Positions 1 to 10,549 of a stretch of 60,731 bases of DNA are shown here, piece by piece. The notes under the pieces are model-generated. The model saw only the letters and a program-made list of their open reading frames with translations, ran no database searches and had not been told where the DNA came from. The position numbers and the translations under genes are program-made. Location: contig PWWI01000101.1 of the NCBI GenBank assembly GCA_003561535.1, positions 1-60,731 on the forward strand. Direction: 5' to 3'. This DNA comes from Nitriliruptoraceae bacterium (GTDB lineage: Bacteria; Actinomycetota; Nitriliruptoria; Nitriliruptorales; Nitriliruptoraceae). Positions within the stretch are counted from its first letter, which is position 1. Every line of letters starts with the position of its first letter.

Positions 1-269
1 ACGTCGAGGTGGCGGCCGAGGTGTTCGCCCTCGGGCGGGAGACGGTGCGGATCCTCAAGGAGCGCATCGGGGCCCAGGGCATCAACCTCGGGATGAACCT
101 GGGTGCGGTCGCCGGCGCCGGGATCACCGACCATCTCCACCTGCATGCGGTCCCGCGCTGGGGCGGTGACACCAACTTCATGTCGGTGGTCGGCGCCGCC
201 CGCGTGCTGCCCAAGGCGCTGGAGGAGATGTACGACGAGCTCCTACCGGGCTTCGCCGACCTCGGCTGA
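1..269 (+). CDS. HIT family hydrolase/phosphorylase, C-terminal part (5' end outside window)
   Basis: Open from window edge; HIT signature [10 protein letters not shown]; followed by PI synthase/PatA/PimA genes as in mycobacteria. Confidence 0.85.
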   Translation, partial: VEVAAEVFALGRETVRILKERIGAQGINLGMNLGAVAGAGITDHLHLHAVPRWGGDTNFMSVVGAARVLPKALEEMYDELLPGFADLG

Positions 270-329
270 ACTCCGGGAGGCCCGGACCGCTGGCCGCTCG
301 GCCACCCTGGAAGGCGGTCGCCGGCTCGG

Positions 330-335
330 TAGCCT
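330..335 (+). promoter_or_regulatory. Putative -10 hexamer TAGCCT (with CTGGAA 17 bp upstream) for the PI-phosphate synthase operon
   Basis: Position 30-60 bp before the start, matches the TASSNT pattern repeated across the window. Confidence 0.4.
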
Positions 336-364
336 CGCTCCAAACCTCCCGATCGCAGGTCGCC

Positions 365-1177
365 GTGGCGCTCCGTTCCCGCTTCCCCGCTGCCGTCGAT
401 GCCGTGACCGCTCCACTGGGTCGCGGGCTCGGCCGCACCGGGGTGAGCCCCAACACCCTCACCACTCTCGGGCTGCTGCTCACCGCGGCGGCTGCGGTCC
501 TCGTCGCGGTGCAGCGCTTCCACCTCGCTGTCGCGTTGTTGGTCGTCGGCGGCATGATGGACGTGCTGGACGGCTCGGTCGCCAGGGCCACCGAGCGTTC
601 CACCCCCTTCGGCGGCTTCTACGACTCGGTCAGCGACCGCATCTCCGATGGTCTGATCCTGGGCGGGATCGCCTGGGCCGTGCGGGACCAGCCCCGGCTG
701 CTGGCCCTGGCGCTGGCGGCGCTGGTCGCCGCCTTCCTCACCAGCTACGTGCGTGCCAAGGCGGAGTCGATCGACCTCGACTGCTCGGTCGGGGTGCTCG
801 AGCGGGCGGAGCGCGCGATGCTCATCATCGTCGGGCTGCTGTTGCACCCGTGGCTGTTCGAGCCGGTCCTGTGGCTGCTGGCCGTCGGGGGCACCGTCAC
901 CGTGGTCCAGCGCATCCACCACGTGTGGTGCCAGATCGACCGTGACGTGTCCGAGGAACTGCTGGCGCTCGCCCTGCACGACCGGGCCTGGAGCCGGGCG
1001 TTCAAGAAGGCGGCCCGCCGTTTCTACGGGGAGCGGAACTTCGACGGCGCCGTCGACGGACTCTCGGAGCAGACCGAGACGGCGGAGCCGGCCGAGCAGA
1101 CCGGCGGACGTGCGGAGCGACACCCCTCGCCGATCGACGTCGCTCGGGGTGACGAGGATCCGGGGTACGCCCGGTGA
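365..1177 (+). CDS. CDP-alcohol phosphatidyltransferase family, likely phosphatidylinositol phosphate synthase
   Basis: CDP-OH motif region DVLDGSVARATERSTPFGGFYDSVSDR; multiple TM segments; upstream of PatA/PimA-like genes. Confidence 0.85.
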   Translation: MALRSRFPAAVDAVTAPLGRGLGRTGVSPNTLTTLGLLLTAAAAVLVAVQRFHLAVALLVVGGMMDVLDGSVARATERSTPFGGFYDSVSDRISDGLILGGIAWAVRDQPRLLALALAALVAAFLTSYVRAKAESIDLDCSVGVLERAERAMLIIVGLLLHPWLFEPVLWLLAVGGTVTVVQRIHHVWCQIDRDVSEELLALALHDRAWSRAFKKAARRFYGERNFDGAVDGLSEQTETAEPAEQTGGRAERHPSPIDVARGDEDPGYAR

Positions 1178-2193
1178 GCGGTGGCGACCTGTTCGATGCG
1201 CTGCCCCCCGCCGCACCCGCGACGTTGCGCGAGCGCTTGTCCTACGCCCGCACGCTCGCGGTGTGGGAAGCCGCGGCCCAGGCCCCGGAGGCGGTGGCGC
1301 GCCGGCTCCCGTCCCGTCTCGGACGTGCCTGGTACCTGGCCGCGCCCCCCCGGCAGCGGGCCCAGGTGCGCCGCAACCTCGCCCGGGTGGTGCCGGAGGC
1401 GGGTGAGCGGGAGCTGACCGACCTGGTGCGTGAGGCCTACGTCGGCTACGCCCGGTACTGGGTCGACGCCTTCCGGCTGCACCGCATGGACGGTGCGGCG
1501 GTGGTGGAGGCCGCGACCGCCGAAGGACTGGAGTACGTGGACGCGGTCCGCGATGCTGGGCAGGGAGGCATCTTCGCCACGGGTCACCTCGGCTCCTGGG
1601 ACGTCGGTGCGTTCTTCACCACCCAGCGCCGCTGGGGCATGGTCGTGGTCGCCGAGGTGGTGGAGCCGAGGGCGCTGTACGAGCGTTTCGTGCGGCTCCG
1701 CGAGGAGGCCGGCATCGCCGTGATCCCCCTGGTGCGCGGCGGCGACATGCTCGGTGAGCTCGAGCACCGGGTGCGGGAGTCGGGTGCGCTGGCGACCCTG
1801 CTCGCCGACCGGGATCTGACCAGGCACGGTCCCATCGTCGAGTTCTTCGGCGAGCCCTGCCGTCTCCCGCCGGGCCCGGCCGCGCTGGCCCGGCGCACCG
1901 GTCTGCCCGTGCACGTGGGGGCGTTCCTCGCCGCCGGCGACGGCTATCACGGGGTGGTGCACGCGCCGATCGAGGTGGCCGACCTCGACGTCGTCGACGG
2001 CACCCAGGCCGTGGCGAGGGAGCTGGAAGCCCTGATCGGACGGTTCCCGACCCAGTGGCACGTCTTCGTCCCCAACTGGCTGGCCGACCGAGAGCCCGAC
2101 CACCCGGTCGTGGGCGCCTGGCGGGCGGGGGAGGACTGGCGTCCGCTGGCGCGTGCTGACCGGCGGGGTCGGACGGGGGAGGTGTCGACGTGA
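1174..2193 (+). CDS. Phosphatidylinositol mannoside acyltransferase / lysophospholipid acyltransferase (PatA/HtrB-like)
   Basis: HX4D motif GHLGSWD; overlaps the upstream gene by 4 bp (GTGA); PIM locus context. Confidence 0.8.
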   Translation: MSGGDLFDALPPAAPATLRERLSYARTLAVWEAAAQAPEAVARRLPSRLGRAWYLAAPPRQRAQVRRNLARVVPEAGERELTDLVREAYVGYARYWVDAFRLHRMDGAAVVEAATAEGLEYVDAVRDAGQGGIFATGHLGSWDVGAFFTTQRRWGMVVVAEVVEPRALYERFVRLREEAGIAVIPLVRGGDMLGELEHRVRESGALATLLADRDLTRHGPIVEFFGEPCRLPPGPAALARRTGLPVHVGAFLAAGDGYHGVVHAPIEVADLDVVDGTQAVARELEALIGRFPTQWHVFVPNWLADREPDHPVVGAWRAGEDWRPLARADRRGRTGEVST

Positions 2194-3329
2194 GGATCGC
2201 GATCGTCAGCCCCTATGACCTCGGGGTGCCGGGAGGGGTCCAGTCCCACGTCCGGCAGCTGGCGGCACGGCTCCGTGCGGACGGTGACCAGGTGGTGCTC
2301 CTCGGCGCGGGGCCAGTGGGGGTGGCGACTCCGCCGGGTGCACCGGCCGAGGTCCGGCTCGGGCCGTCGCGCGGGGTGGCGTTCAACGGTGCGGTGGCCC
2401 CGATCGCACTGCGACCCTCAGCCGCCTGGCGGACCCTGCGCGCCCTCGCCCGGCTCGCCCCGGAGGTGGTCCACGTCCACGAACCCCTGGTGCCCATGGT
2501 GGGTCTCGCCGCCGCTCTCGGGACCGTGGCACCGCTGGTGGTCACCTTCCACGCCTGGTCGGACAGCGACCGCGCCTACCGTCTGGTCCGGCCGCTGGGG
2601 CGTGGGGTCCTGTCGCGGGCGGCGGTGGCCGTCGCGGTCAGCGAGGCGGCCGCCGACTACCACGCGGGGGCGCTCGGCATCGAACCCTGGTCGTTCAGGG
2701 TCGTGCCCAACGGTGTGGACGTGGCGCCCTTCCGCGCAGCGGCCCGGGCGCTGGGCGACGATCGCCCGGATGGCCCGCCGCGGGGGGTGTTCGTCGGCCG
2801 GCTCGAGCCCCGAAAAGGGGTCCTGGTGCTCGCCCGCGCCTACCTGGAGCTGCTCCGCACCCACCCGTCGGCGGAGCTGATGGTGATCGGTGACGGACCC
2901 CAGGGCGAGGAACTCCGGCACCTGCTCTCCGGTGTCCCCGCCGGCCAGGTCCGGCTCGCGGGGCGCGTGGAGGGGGCCGGGCTGGCCGATGCGCTGGCGC
3001 GTGCCGACATCGCGGTCGCCCCGGCGCTCGGCGGCGAGTCCTTCGGCATCGTGCTGCTGGAGGCGATGGCGGCCGGTACGGCGGTCATCGCCTCCGACAT
3101 CCCCGGTTACCGCAGCGTGATCGAGGACGGGCGGGACGGGGTCCTGGTGCCGGTCGGCGACCACGGTCGGCTGGCCGACGCCGTCGCCGCGCTCCTGGAC
3201 GATCCCGGGCGTCGGTCGGAGCTCGTCGCTGCGGGCCTGCGTACCGCCGAGGCCCACGACTGGTCGACCGTGGCCGCGCGGCTGCGGGAGGTCTACGCCG
3301 ATGCGCTGCGGTGGCAGGCGCGTCTCTGA
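2190..3329 (+). CDS. pimA: GT4 glycosyltransferase, PimA-like phosphatidylinositol mannosyltransferase
   Basis: MRIAIVSPYDLGVPGGVQSHVRQLA start; GT4 E-x7-E region GGESFGIVLLEAMAAG; locus context. Confidence 0.85.
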   Translation: MRIAIVSPYDLGVPGGVQSHVRQLAARLRADGDQVVLLGAGPVGVATPPGAPAEVRLGPSRGVAFNGAVAPIALRPSAAWRTLRALARLAPEVVHVHEPLVPMVGLAAALGTVAPLVVTFHAWSDSDRAYRLVRPLGRGVLSRAAVAVAVSEAAADYHAGALGIEPWSFRVVPNGVDVAPFRAAARALGDDRPDGPPRGVFVGRLEPRKGVLVLARAYLELLRTHPSAELMVIGDGPQGEELRHLLSGVPAGQVRLAGRVEGAGLADALARADIAVAPALGGESFGIVLLEAMAAGTAVIASDIPGYRSVIEDGRDGVLVPVGDHGRLADAVAALLDDPGRRSELVAAGLRTAEAHDWSTVAARLREVYADALRWQARL

Positions 3330-3463
3330 GGGGTGCCGAGCCCCGCGTCAGCGCGGCGGGGGAGTGCGGCCCTTGCGAGGTGGCGGCGGACGGGCGCCGT
3401 AGGATCGCCGGTGGTCCCACCACCCGACGTCTCCCAGCCGGATCGACCCGCGGAGATCCTCTC

Positions 3464-4576
3464 GTGCCGTCTGCCTCCACCGTGGTCCGTGCCGCCGTCG
3501 CGACCGCGTTGCTGCTGGTCGTCGCCGCCTGCGGCAGCGGCGGCAAGGACCTCATCCTGGCCGCGCCGCTCGAGCCCGAGCTCGTCGAGGAACCCGAGCC
3601 GGAGCCCGAACCCGAGCCGGAGCCGGAACCAGAGCCGGAACCGGAACCGGAGCCAGGCCCGCCGTCGCCGTTCACCGGGCTGGAGGTCGACGAGGAGGTC
3701 CTGGCCCTGCCGGCGCTGCTGATCAAGGTCGACAACGCCCCCCAGGCGCGACCGCAGTCCGGCTTCGAGGCCGCCGACATCGTCTACGAGGAGGTCGTCG
3801 AGGCCGGGGTGACCCGCTTCCTGGCCCTGTTCCACAGCGACCTGCCGCCGGTCGCCGGTCCGGTCCGCTCCGCCCGTCCGGTCGACGTCCAGCTCATGTC
3901 CGGTTACGGCCGGTCGGCGTTCTTCTACTCGGGGGCCCGCGACGAGGTGCACCCGATGTTGCGCTCTGCGCCGTCGATCGTGATCACCGAGGGAGGCCCG
4001 GGCTTCTTCCGCGAGCGATCCCGGCGCGCGCCCCACAACCTCTACGTCGATGCGGCGGCAGCCCGTGAGGGAGCCCGGCAGCGCGGCGCGGAGCCGATCG
4101 AGGACGTCGGGTGGGTGTTCGACGAGGAGGTCCCCGAAGGGGCCCTGGCCTGCCCCGAGGACGCGACCGGTTGCGAGGACCCGGGGTCCGCGATCCAGAT
4201 CCGGATGTCGTCGGGGTACCGCACCTCCTGGGCGTACGACGCCGACGAGGGCGTCTACCGCCGCTCCCAGAACGGCTCCCCGTCCCTGGTCACCGGGGAG
4301 GGCCGGATCGGGGCGGCCAACGTGGTCGTGCTGGCCACCCGCCACTACCTCGGCACGCCGAGCTGCTACGGCAGCCGCTGCCCGGAGACCGACGTCGTGA
4401 CCGCCGAGGCCCCCGCCCTGGTGCTCCGGGACGGGCAGCGGTACGAGGCCCGCTACCGCAAGCCGTCCTCCGATGCCCCGCTCGAGATCCTCGATCTCGA
4501 CGGTGGACCCTTCCCCCTCAAGCCCGGCAGCACCTGGCTGCACCTGCCCGACAACCTGCCGGGCATCAGCGACTGA
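3464..4576 (+). CDS. DUF3048 domain-containing lipoprotein with Glu-Pro repeat linker
   Basis: GTG start at 3464 gives signal peptide plus lipobox (LLLVVAAC); (EP)n tract; DUF3048-like [26 protein letters not shown]...[13 protein letters not shown]. Confidence 0.85.
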   Translation: MPSASTVVRAAVATALLLVVAACGSGGKDLILAAPLEPELVEEPEPEPEPEPEPEPEPEPEPEPGPPSPFTGLEVDEEVLALPALLIKVDNAPQARPQSGFEAADIVYEEVVEAGVTRFLALFHSDLPPVAGPVRSARPVDVQLMSGYGRSAFFYSGARDEVHPMLRSAPSIVITEGGPGFFRERSRRAPHNLYVDAAAAREGARQRGAEPIEDVGWVFDEEVPEGALACPEDATGCEDPGSAIQIRMSSGYRTSWAYDADEGVYRRSQNGSPSLVTGEGRIGAANVVVLATRHYLGTPSCYGSRCPETDVVTAEAPALVLRDGQRYEARYRKPSSDAPLEILDLDGGPFPLKPGSTWLHLPDNLPGISD

Positions 4577-4677
4577 GCGTGACGAACCCGTGGCTCGGAC
4601 CGGGTGTGCGCGGTCGTCGGCTGGGGAGGACCGCAGTACTCTGGCGTCACCTCCCCGCCGCACGTCCGGAGTCACCC

Positions 4678-5598
4678 ATGAGCGCCTCAGAACAGCCGCC
4701 GTCCGCGTCCTCGACCTCGCAGACCGGCAGCACCCGCGTCAAGCGTGGTCTGGCGGACATGCTCAAAGGTGGCGTCATCATGGACGTCATCGACGCCGAA
4801 CAGGCGCGTATCGCCGAGGAGGCCGGAGCGGTCGCGGTGATGGCGCTCGGGCGTGTCCCGGCCGACATCCGCAAGGACGGCGGGGTCGCCCGCATGTCGG
4901 ACCCGGACATGATCGACTCGATCATGGCGACGGTCTCGATCCCGGTCATGGCCAAGGCTCGGATCGGTCACTTCGTCGAGGCCCAGGTCCTGCAGTCGCT
5001 CGGGGTCGACTACATCGACGAGTCCGAGGTGCTCCCCCCCGCCGACGAGGCCCACCACATCGACAAGTGGCGGTTCGACATCCCCTTCGTGTGCGGCGCC
5101 ACCAACCTCGGCGAGGCCCTCCGGCGCCTGTCCGAGGGGGCGGCCATGATCCGCTCCAAGGGCGAGGCCGGGACGGGCAACGTCATCGAGGCCACCAGGC
5201 ACATGCGCTCGATCGCCGGAGAGATCCGCCGGTTGGCCACGATGGACGAGACCGAGCTCTACGCCGCCGCCAAGGAGCACCGCGCGCCCGTCGAGCTGGT
5301 CCGTGAGTGCGCGGAGACCGGCCGGCTGCCCGTGGTGCTGTTCACCGCGGGCGGCATCGCGACCCCGGCCGATGCCGCGATGATGATGCAGCTCGGGGCG
5401 GACGGGGTGTTCGTCGGCTCCGGCATCTTCAAGTCCGGCAACCCGGAGCAGCGCGCTCGGGCGATCGTGGAGGCCACGACCCACTTCGAGGACCCGGGTG
5501 TGATCGCCAAGGTGTCCCGGGGGCTGGGCGAGGCCATGGTGGGGATCAACATCGACACCCTGCCCGAGGACCAGAAGTACGCCGCGCGCGGCTGGTGA
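4678..5598 (+). CDS. pdxS: Pyridoxal 5'-phosphate synthase lyase subunit
   Basis: [52 protein letters not shown]. Confidence 0.98.
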   Translation: MSASEQPPSASSTSQTGSTRVKRGLADMLKGGVIMDVIDAEQARIAEEAGAVAVMALGRVPADIRKDGGVARMSDPDMIDSIMATVSIPVMAKARIGHFVEAQVLQSLGVDYIDESEVLPPADEAHHIDKWRFDIPFVCGATNLGEALRRLSEGAAMIRSKGEAGTGNVIEATRHMRSIAGEIRRLATMDETELYAAAKEHRAPVELVRECAETGRLPVVLFTAGGIATPADAAMMMQLGADGVFVGSGIFKSGNPEQRARAIVEATTHFEDPGVIAKVSRGLGEAMVGINIDTLPEDQKYAARGW

Positions 5599-6278
5599 GC
5601 AGCAGCTTCGTCCCCGACCGCTGGATCCCGGGGGAACGGCTGACCGGTCGGCTGCCCGCGACCCTGGACGGCCCTGCCGACGGCGAGGTGGCCGCGCCCC
5701 TGATCGGTGTGCTGGGTCTGCAGAGCGATGTGCTCGAGCACCTACGGGCGCTGCGTCGCGTGGGTGCCCGGGCCGTGCAGGTCAAGACGGCCGCCCAGCT
5801 CGCCGAGGTGGATGGGCTGATCCTGCCTGGCGGTGAGTCGACCACGATCGGCAAGCTGCTGGTGCGCTTCGGCCTGCTGGAGCCGCTGCAGGCCCGCATC
5901 GCCGATGCTCTGCCCGTGTTCGGCACCTGCGCCGGCCTGATCCTGCTCTCCGACGAGCTCGAGCAGGACGAGCCGCAACCGTTGGTCGGTGGCCTGCACG
6001 TGCGCACCCGCCGCAACGCCTTCGGTCGGCAGCTCGACTCCTTCGACGCAGCCATCGAGGTGGCCGGGATCGACGGCGGCCCCATGGACGTCGCCTTCAT
6101 CCGGGCGCCCCGGATCGAGCGGGTGCTCAGCGACGAGGTCGAGGTGCTCGCGTCGGTGGACGGTCACCCGGTGGTCGTGCGGCAGGGCCCGATCTGGGCG
6201 GCGGCGTTCCACCCCGAGGTGACCGGCGACGACCGACTGCACGCCGCCTTCGTCGCCGCGGTGCTCCGTCGGGCATGA
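5595..6278 (+). CDS. pdxT: Pyridoxal 5'-phosphate synthase glutaminase subunit
   Basis: [48 protein letters not shown] start overlaps pdxS stop. Confidence 0.96.
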   Translation: MSSSFVPDRWIPGERLTGRLPATLDGPADGEVAAPLIGVLGLQSDVLEHLRALRRVGARAVQVKTAAQLAEVDGLILPGGESTTIGKLLVRFGLLEPLQARIADALPVFGTCAGLILLSDELEQDEPQPLVGGLHVRTRRNAFGRQLDSFDAAIEVAGIDGGPMDVAFIRAPRIERVLSDEVEVLASVDGHPVVVRQGPIWAAAFHPEVTGDDRLHAAFVAAVLRRA

Positions 6279-6333
6279 GTTCCTCGGACCCGCCGCGCAG
6301 CCCGCGCTCGAGCCTGACGTGGGGCCCACGGCC

Positions 6334-6712
6334 TCAGACGAGATGCCAGTCGATCTCGGTCTCGAGGCCGGTGAGGTCGTCAGCGTTGCGCGTGTAGAGG
6401 GCGACGCCCTGGGCGTGGGCGGTGGCGGCGATCAGCAGGTCCATGGCACGACGGCGAGGTTGCCGCCCGGTCGTCACCACCAGGTGGGCGAGCATCCCGT
6501 AGGACCGTGCAACGGGAGTGTCGATGGGCAGTGGATCGAACCGTGACTCGATCTCCGTGAGCCGCCGGACGCGCGCGCCGCTGCCCGTCGGTGCGGGCGA
6601 GGTGGACGCCGAAGTGCAGCGCCGCGATCGTGGCAGCCGAGATGGCGGCCTCGTCGGGTAGGTGCAGGGCCTCGGTGGCGATGACGACGGAGGTGTCGAG
6701 CACCCCCCTCAC
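6334..6712 (-). pseudogene. PIN-domain (VapC-type) toxin, disrupted by a frameshift
   Basis: N-terminal half LDTSVVIATEALHLPDEAAISAATIAALHFGVHLARTDGQ in one frame; C-terminal half RRLTEIESRFDPLPIDTPVARSYGMLAHLVVTTGRQPRRRAMDLLIAATAHAQGVALYTRNADDLTGL in another; frame change in a GC-dinucleotide run near 6569-6580; total span 379 nt is not a multiple of 3. Confidence 0.8.
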
Positions 6713-6921
6713 CGCGGCGCCCGCGGATCCCGGTCAAGACCGGCATCGAGATCCCGCGCGATGACGTCGTCCAGCAGTGCGGGGTCGGTCGGGGTCGCGA
6801 GCAGTGCCACGACGTCATCGGACCGGATCCACTGCCGTGGCCGGTGCGGCCCGAGTTCCGCGACGGGGCGGCCGTCGACGGTGACGGTGTAGACGGCACC
6901 CGCCTCGGCCGCGCGGAGCAC
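6709..6921 (-). CDS. Phd/YefM-like (VapB-type) antitoxin, possibly truncated or start-decayed
   Basis: LRAAEAGAVYTVTVDGRPVAELGPHRPRQW; antitoxin-like residues (PQRELRNDISRV) extend upstream in frame but have no ATG/GTG/TTG before an in-frame TAG. Confidence 0.7.
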   Translation of the reverse strand: MLRAAEAGAVYTVTVDGRPVAELGPHRPRQWIRSDDVVALLATPTDPALLDDVIARDLDAGLDRDPRAPR

Positions 6922-7078
6922 GCGGCTGATGTCGTTGCGCAGTTCGCGCTGCGGGAGGTCGGGTACGCCGGGACTGAAGCAGTTCTTCTACGCACCGGGT
7001 CTCGGGCGACGTCGCAGGGCGTCGTTAGGCTCGCTTCGCGAGGGTGAGCCACGGGTGAACGCGACGGGAGGGGGCGAG

Positions 7079-10000
7079 GTGGCCGACGACGATCACCGAC
7101 TCCACGTGGTGCGCTCACCCTCGATCGCGGTGCTCGCTGACCACCTCGCCGAACGACTGGACACCGACCCGCCGGCTGACGCCTTCGCACGCATCGAGGT
7201 GGCGGTCCCCAGTCGCGGCGTGGAGCGCTGGCTCACGCAGCGGTTGAGCACCTCCCTCGGTGCCACGTCCGACCAGGCCGGGGTGTGCGCCGGCGTCGCG
7301 TTCCCGTTCCTCGGGGGTGTGGTCCAACGGACGCTGGCAGCGACCTTGGGCGAGGACCGCGAAGCCGTGGACCCCTGGTCGCCGAGGCGGCTGGCCTGGC
7401 CGCTGGTGGAACTGCTCGACGATCTCCCCGGGACGTCAGCGTTCGATCCGCTGCGCTCCCACCTCACCGATGCCGGGGTCCGCACGGCCCGGCGGCGGTT
7501 CCCCCTGGCCCGCCGGATCGCCGACCTGTTCGACCGGTACGCGCTGTACCGGCCGGACATGACCGCAGCGTGGCTCGACGGGCACGACGTCGACGGCGAC
7601 GGCGACCCGCTCCCAGCCAACCTCGGCTGGCAGCCACCGCTCTGGCGGCTCCTGACCGGGATGCTCGCGACCGACAGCCCGGACCGCAGGACCACGGAGG
7701 CCATCGCTCGGCTCCAGCGCGGCGAGGTGGCGCGAGGCGAGGACCTGCCCGAGGCGGTCACGGTGTTCGGCGTGCTCGCGATGCCGCCACGCCACCTGGA
7801 ACTGCTCAGCGCACTCGCCAGGGTCGCGCCGGTGACGCTGTACGCGATCGCGCCCTGCCCGGCCTGGTCGGCCGAGGTCGCTGTGCCGCTCCCGCACCAC
7901 CCGTTGCTGCTCGCCAGCGGGGTGGTGGCGAGAGAGGCCCACACCGTGCTCACGCCCCACCTCGCGCGCGCGGTCCACCTCGGCGTCGCCGCTCACGCCG
8001 ACGACGCCAGCGGGGACGCTGCCCCCGGACAGGCGGGCAACTCCGCCCTCTCGGTGCTGCAGGCCGACGTGCGTGGCGACCGCCGGCGGGGCCCGGGCGG
8101 CCAGCTGCCAGCGTTGCCATGGTCCGCAGGGGACGACTCGGTGCAGGTGCACGCCTGTCACGGTCCCGTGCGGCAGCTGGAGGTCCTCAGGGAGGTCCTC
8201 CTCGGCCTCCTGGAGGACGATCCGAGCCTGGAGCCCCGCGACATCGTGGTGCTCACCCCGGACATCGAGGTCTACGCGCCGATCGTGCCTGCAGCCTTCC
8301 CGCAGCGGCAGGCCAGGGGCGGGAGCCAGGATCCGGGCGCGCCGCCGGATCTGCCGGTGCGCGTCGCCGATCGGGCGCTCGCGGCGGAGAACGCGGTGGC
8401 GCAGGCGCTGCTCACGGTCCTGGAGCTCACGACGGCACGGGTGACGGCCTCGCAGGTGCTCGATCTGTTGGCGACCGCACCCGTGCGGGCACGGTTCGGC
8501 CTCGGCGACAGCGACCTGGAGGAGCTGCCGAGGTGGGTGCTCGGCACGGGGGTGAGCTGGGGCATCGACGCCGACCACCGCCGTCAACTGATCGACCTGG
8601 AGGACGGCGCCCACACCTGGTCGGCGGCCCTGGACCGCTGGACCTTGGGCGCCGCCATGGCCGACGACGGGACGCGGATGGTCGGTGACGTCCTGCCCTA
8701 CGACGACGTCGAGGGGGCTGGTGTCGAGCTCCTGGGGCGGGTCACCTCCGCGACCGACGCGCTGTTCGCCACCCTCCGGCGCCTGGCCGAGCCCCGATCC
8801 GTGGGCGCGTGGCGGGCGTCGCTGGCTGCGGCCGTCACGCTGCTGTTCGACCCCGGGCCCGGTCCGCACCGCGATGCGGAGCTGACGGCGCAACTCGGCC
8901 AGGTCCGCGCTGCGCTCGATGACCTGGTGGCTGACGCCGTGACCGGCGACGGGAGTTCGACCCAGGTCGAGCTGACGCTGGAGGAGTTGCGCGGCATCCT
9001 CGGTGACCTCCTCGCCGCGGGCGGCGGGGCCGGAGCGACCGCGACCGGCGCGGTCACGGTCACCGGGTTCGAGGCGCTGCGCAACGTGCCCCACCGCGTC
9101 GTCTGCCTGGTCGGTATGGACGACGGTGCCCTCCCGCGCGCCGGGGTCGAGCACGGCTTCGACCTCCTGGAGGCACCCAGCCGTCCCGGTGATCCGGACC
9201 GCCGACTCGAGGATCGGCAGCTGCTGCTGGACGCCGTCCTGTCGGCGGTCGACCACCTCGTCGTCACCTACTCCGGTCACGATCCCCGGACCAACGAGCA
9301 CCTCCAGCCGGCGGTCGCGATCAGCGAACTCCTGGACGTCCTGCAGGCCTCCTTCACGGGTCCGGTGCAGGTGGTGCACTCCCAGCCGCTGCAGCCTCAC
9401 AGCCCCCGCTACTTCCGCGCGGCCGTCGACGGTGAGGAGCCGGTGCTCGGGGCCTTCGACCCCCACCACCTGGCAGCCGCCCGCGCGGCCAGCCAGGCCT
9501 CGGGACCGGTCCCGGCCTTCCTGGACGCCCCGCTGCCACCGCCACCCGACGACCTGGTGGATCCGACCGGGATCGACCTGGATGACCTGATCCGGTTCCT
9601 GGAGCACCCCGTCCGGTTCCTCCTGCAGCGGCGGCTCGGGTTGACGTTAGGGGAGGACGATCGGCGACCGCCCGACCGCGATCCCACGGAGCTGGACGGT
9701 CTGCAACGCTGGCAGCTGGGACAGGACCTCCTCGAGCGGGGACTGACGGCCACCCTGCCCGAGGACTGGCGGACGGTGACCATGGCGACCGGCACGGCGC
9801 CGGTCGGGGGCCTCGGACAGGTCGCGCTGGAGGGGGTCGAGGACCTCGTCCAGCTGCTGCTGCGGGAGGTCGGGGAGCTCGGAGGGCATCGTTGCCTGCG
9901 CCAGCTCGAACTGGAGGTGCCGATCCCCGGAGGTGCGCCACAGGTGGCCCGCCTCGTCGGTGCCGTCGAGGTCGTCGGCGACACGGTGCTGCACATCGGC

Positions 10001-10549
10001 GTGTCCAGCCCGAAGCCCAAGCACCTCGTCGCGGCGTGGGTGCGGACCGTCGCGGTGCTCGCCGGCGAGCCGGAGCTGACGCCGCAGGCCCTCCTGATCG
10101 GCGGTGACGCGGGGCTGAAGTCCGGGGTCCGGCGCATCACCCTCGACCCGCTCGCCGGACTGCTCCCGCTGGCGGTGGATGGCGAGGAGGACCTCGCCCC
10201 GGAGGCGGCTGGCATGGCCGCCGTGGCTGCCATGGCGCGCGAGCACCTGGGCGCCCTGGTGGCGCTCTACCTGCGCGGGCACCGGGAGGTCGTCGCGCTC
10301 GTCCCCGACACCGCGGCCGCCTACGCCGCCGCCCGGGCGGACGGGGCGGACCACGACGCGGCGGTCACCGCAGCCCACTTCAAGGCGTGGGCCAAGCCAG
10401 GGCCCTTCGGAGGGGACCGCGACGACGCCTACTGCGTGCAGGCCTTCGGGCCCGACGCCGACCTCGGCGAGATCGATGCGCGCCACCCGTTCGGGGCGGC
10501 CGCGGACCAGCTGTGGGGTGCGATCCTGGCCGCGAAGGGGAAGGGGTGA
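7079..10549 (+). CDS. recC: RecBCD exonuclease V gamma subunit (RecC)
   Basis: Long ORF directly upstream of recB and recD; HVVRSPSIAVLADHLAE... start region; EALRNVPHRVVCLVGMDDGALPR; GTG 7055 or 7079 possible, GGAGGG-like RBS favours 7079. Confidence 0.9.
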   Translation: MADDDHRLHVVRSPSIAVLADHLAERLDTDPPADAFARIEVAVPSRGVERWLTQRLSTSLGATSDQAGVCAGVAFPFLGGVVQRTLAATLGEDREAVDPWSPRRLAWPLVELLDDLPGTSAFDPLRSHLTDAGVRTARRRFPLARRIADLFDRYALYRPDMTAAWLDGHDVDGDGDPLPANLGWQPPLWRLLTGMLATDSPDRRTTEAIARLQRGEVARGEDLPEAVTVFGVLAMPPRHLELLSALARVAPVTLYAIAPCPAWSAEVAVPLPHHPLLLASGVVAREAHTVLTPHLARAVHLGVAAHADDASGDAAPGQAGNSALSVLQADVRGDRRRGPGGQLPALPWSAGDDSVQVHACHGPVRQLEVLREVLLGLLEDDPSLEPRDIVVLTPDIEVYAPIVPAAFPQRQARGGSQDPGAPPDLPVRVADRALAAENAVAQALLTVLELTTARVTASQVLDLLATAPVRARFGLGDSDLEELPRWVLGTGVSWGIDADHRRQLIDLEDGAHTWSAALDRWTLGAAMADDGTRMVGDVLPYDDVEGAGVELLGRVTSATDALFATLRRLAEPRSVGAWRASLAAAVTLLFDPGPGPHRDAELTAQLGQVRAALDDLVADAVTGDGSSTQVELTLEELRGILGDLLAAGGGAGATATGAVTVTGFEALRNVPHRVVCLVGMDDGALPRAGVEHGFDLLEAPSRPGDPDRRLEDRQLLLDAVLSAVDHLVVTYSGHDPRTNEHLQPAVAISELLDVLQASFTGPVQVVHSQPLQPHSPRYFRAAVDGEEPVLGAFDPHHLAAARAASQASGPVPAFLDAPLPPPPDDLVDPTGIDLDDLIRFLEHPVRFLLQRRLGLTLGEDDRRPPDRDPTELDGLQRWQLGQDLLERGLTATLPEDWRTVTMATGTAPVGGLGQVALEGVEDLVQLLLREVGELGGHRCLRQLELEVPIPGGAPQVARLVGAVEVVGDTVLHIGVSSPKPKHLVAAWVRTVAVLAGEPELTPQALLIGGDAGLKSGVRRITLDPLAGLLPLAVDGEEDLAPEAAGMAAVAAMAREHLGALVALYLRGHREVVALVPDTAAAYAAARADGADHDAAVTAAHFKAWAKPGPFGGDRDDAYCVQAFGPDADLGEIDARHPFGAAADQLWGAILAAKGKG

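Noticed and set aside
3085-3780. Minus-strand ORF with (GS)n tract
   Set aside because: The GS run is the antisense reading of the (EP)n repeat in the DUF3048 lipoprotein
6844-7047. Plus-strand small ORF across the antitoxin
   Set aside because: Antisense to the Phd/YefM-like antitoxin and lacks any recognisable domain
7436-9607. 723-aa minus-strand ORF inside recC
   Set aside because: High-GC antisense shadow ORF; Arg/Gly/Gln/His-rich translation without domains, while the plus frame encodes RecC
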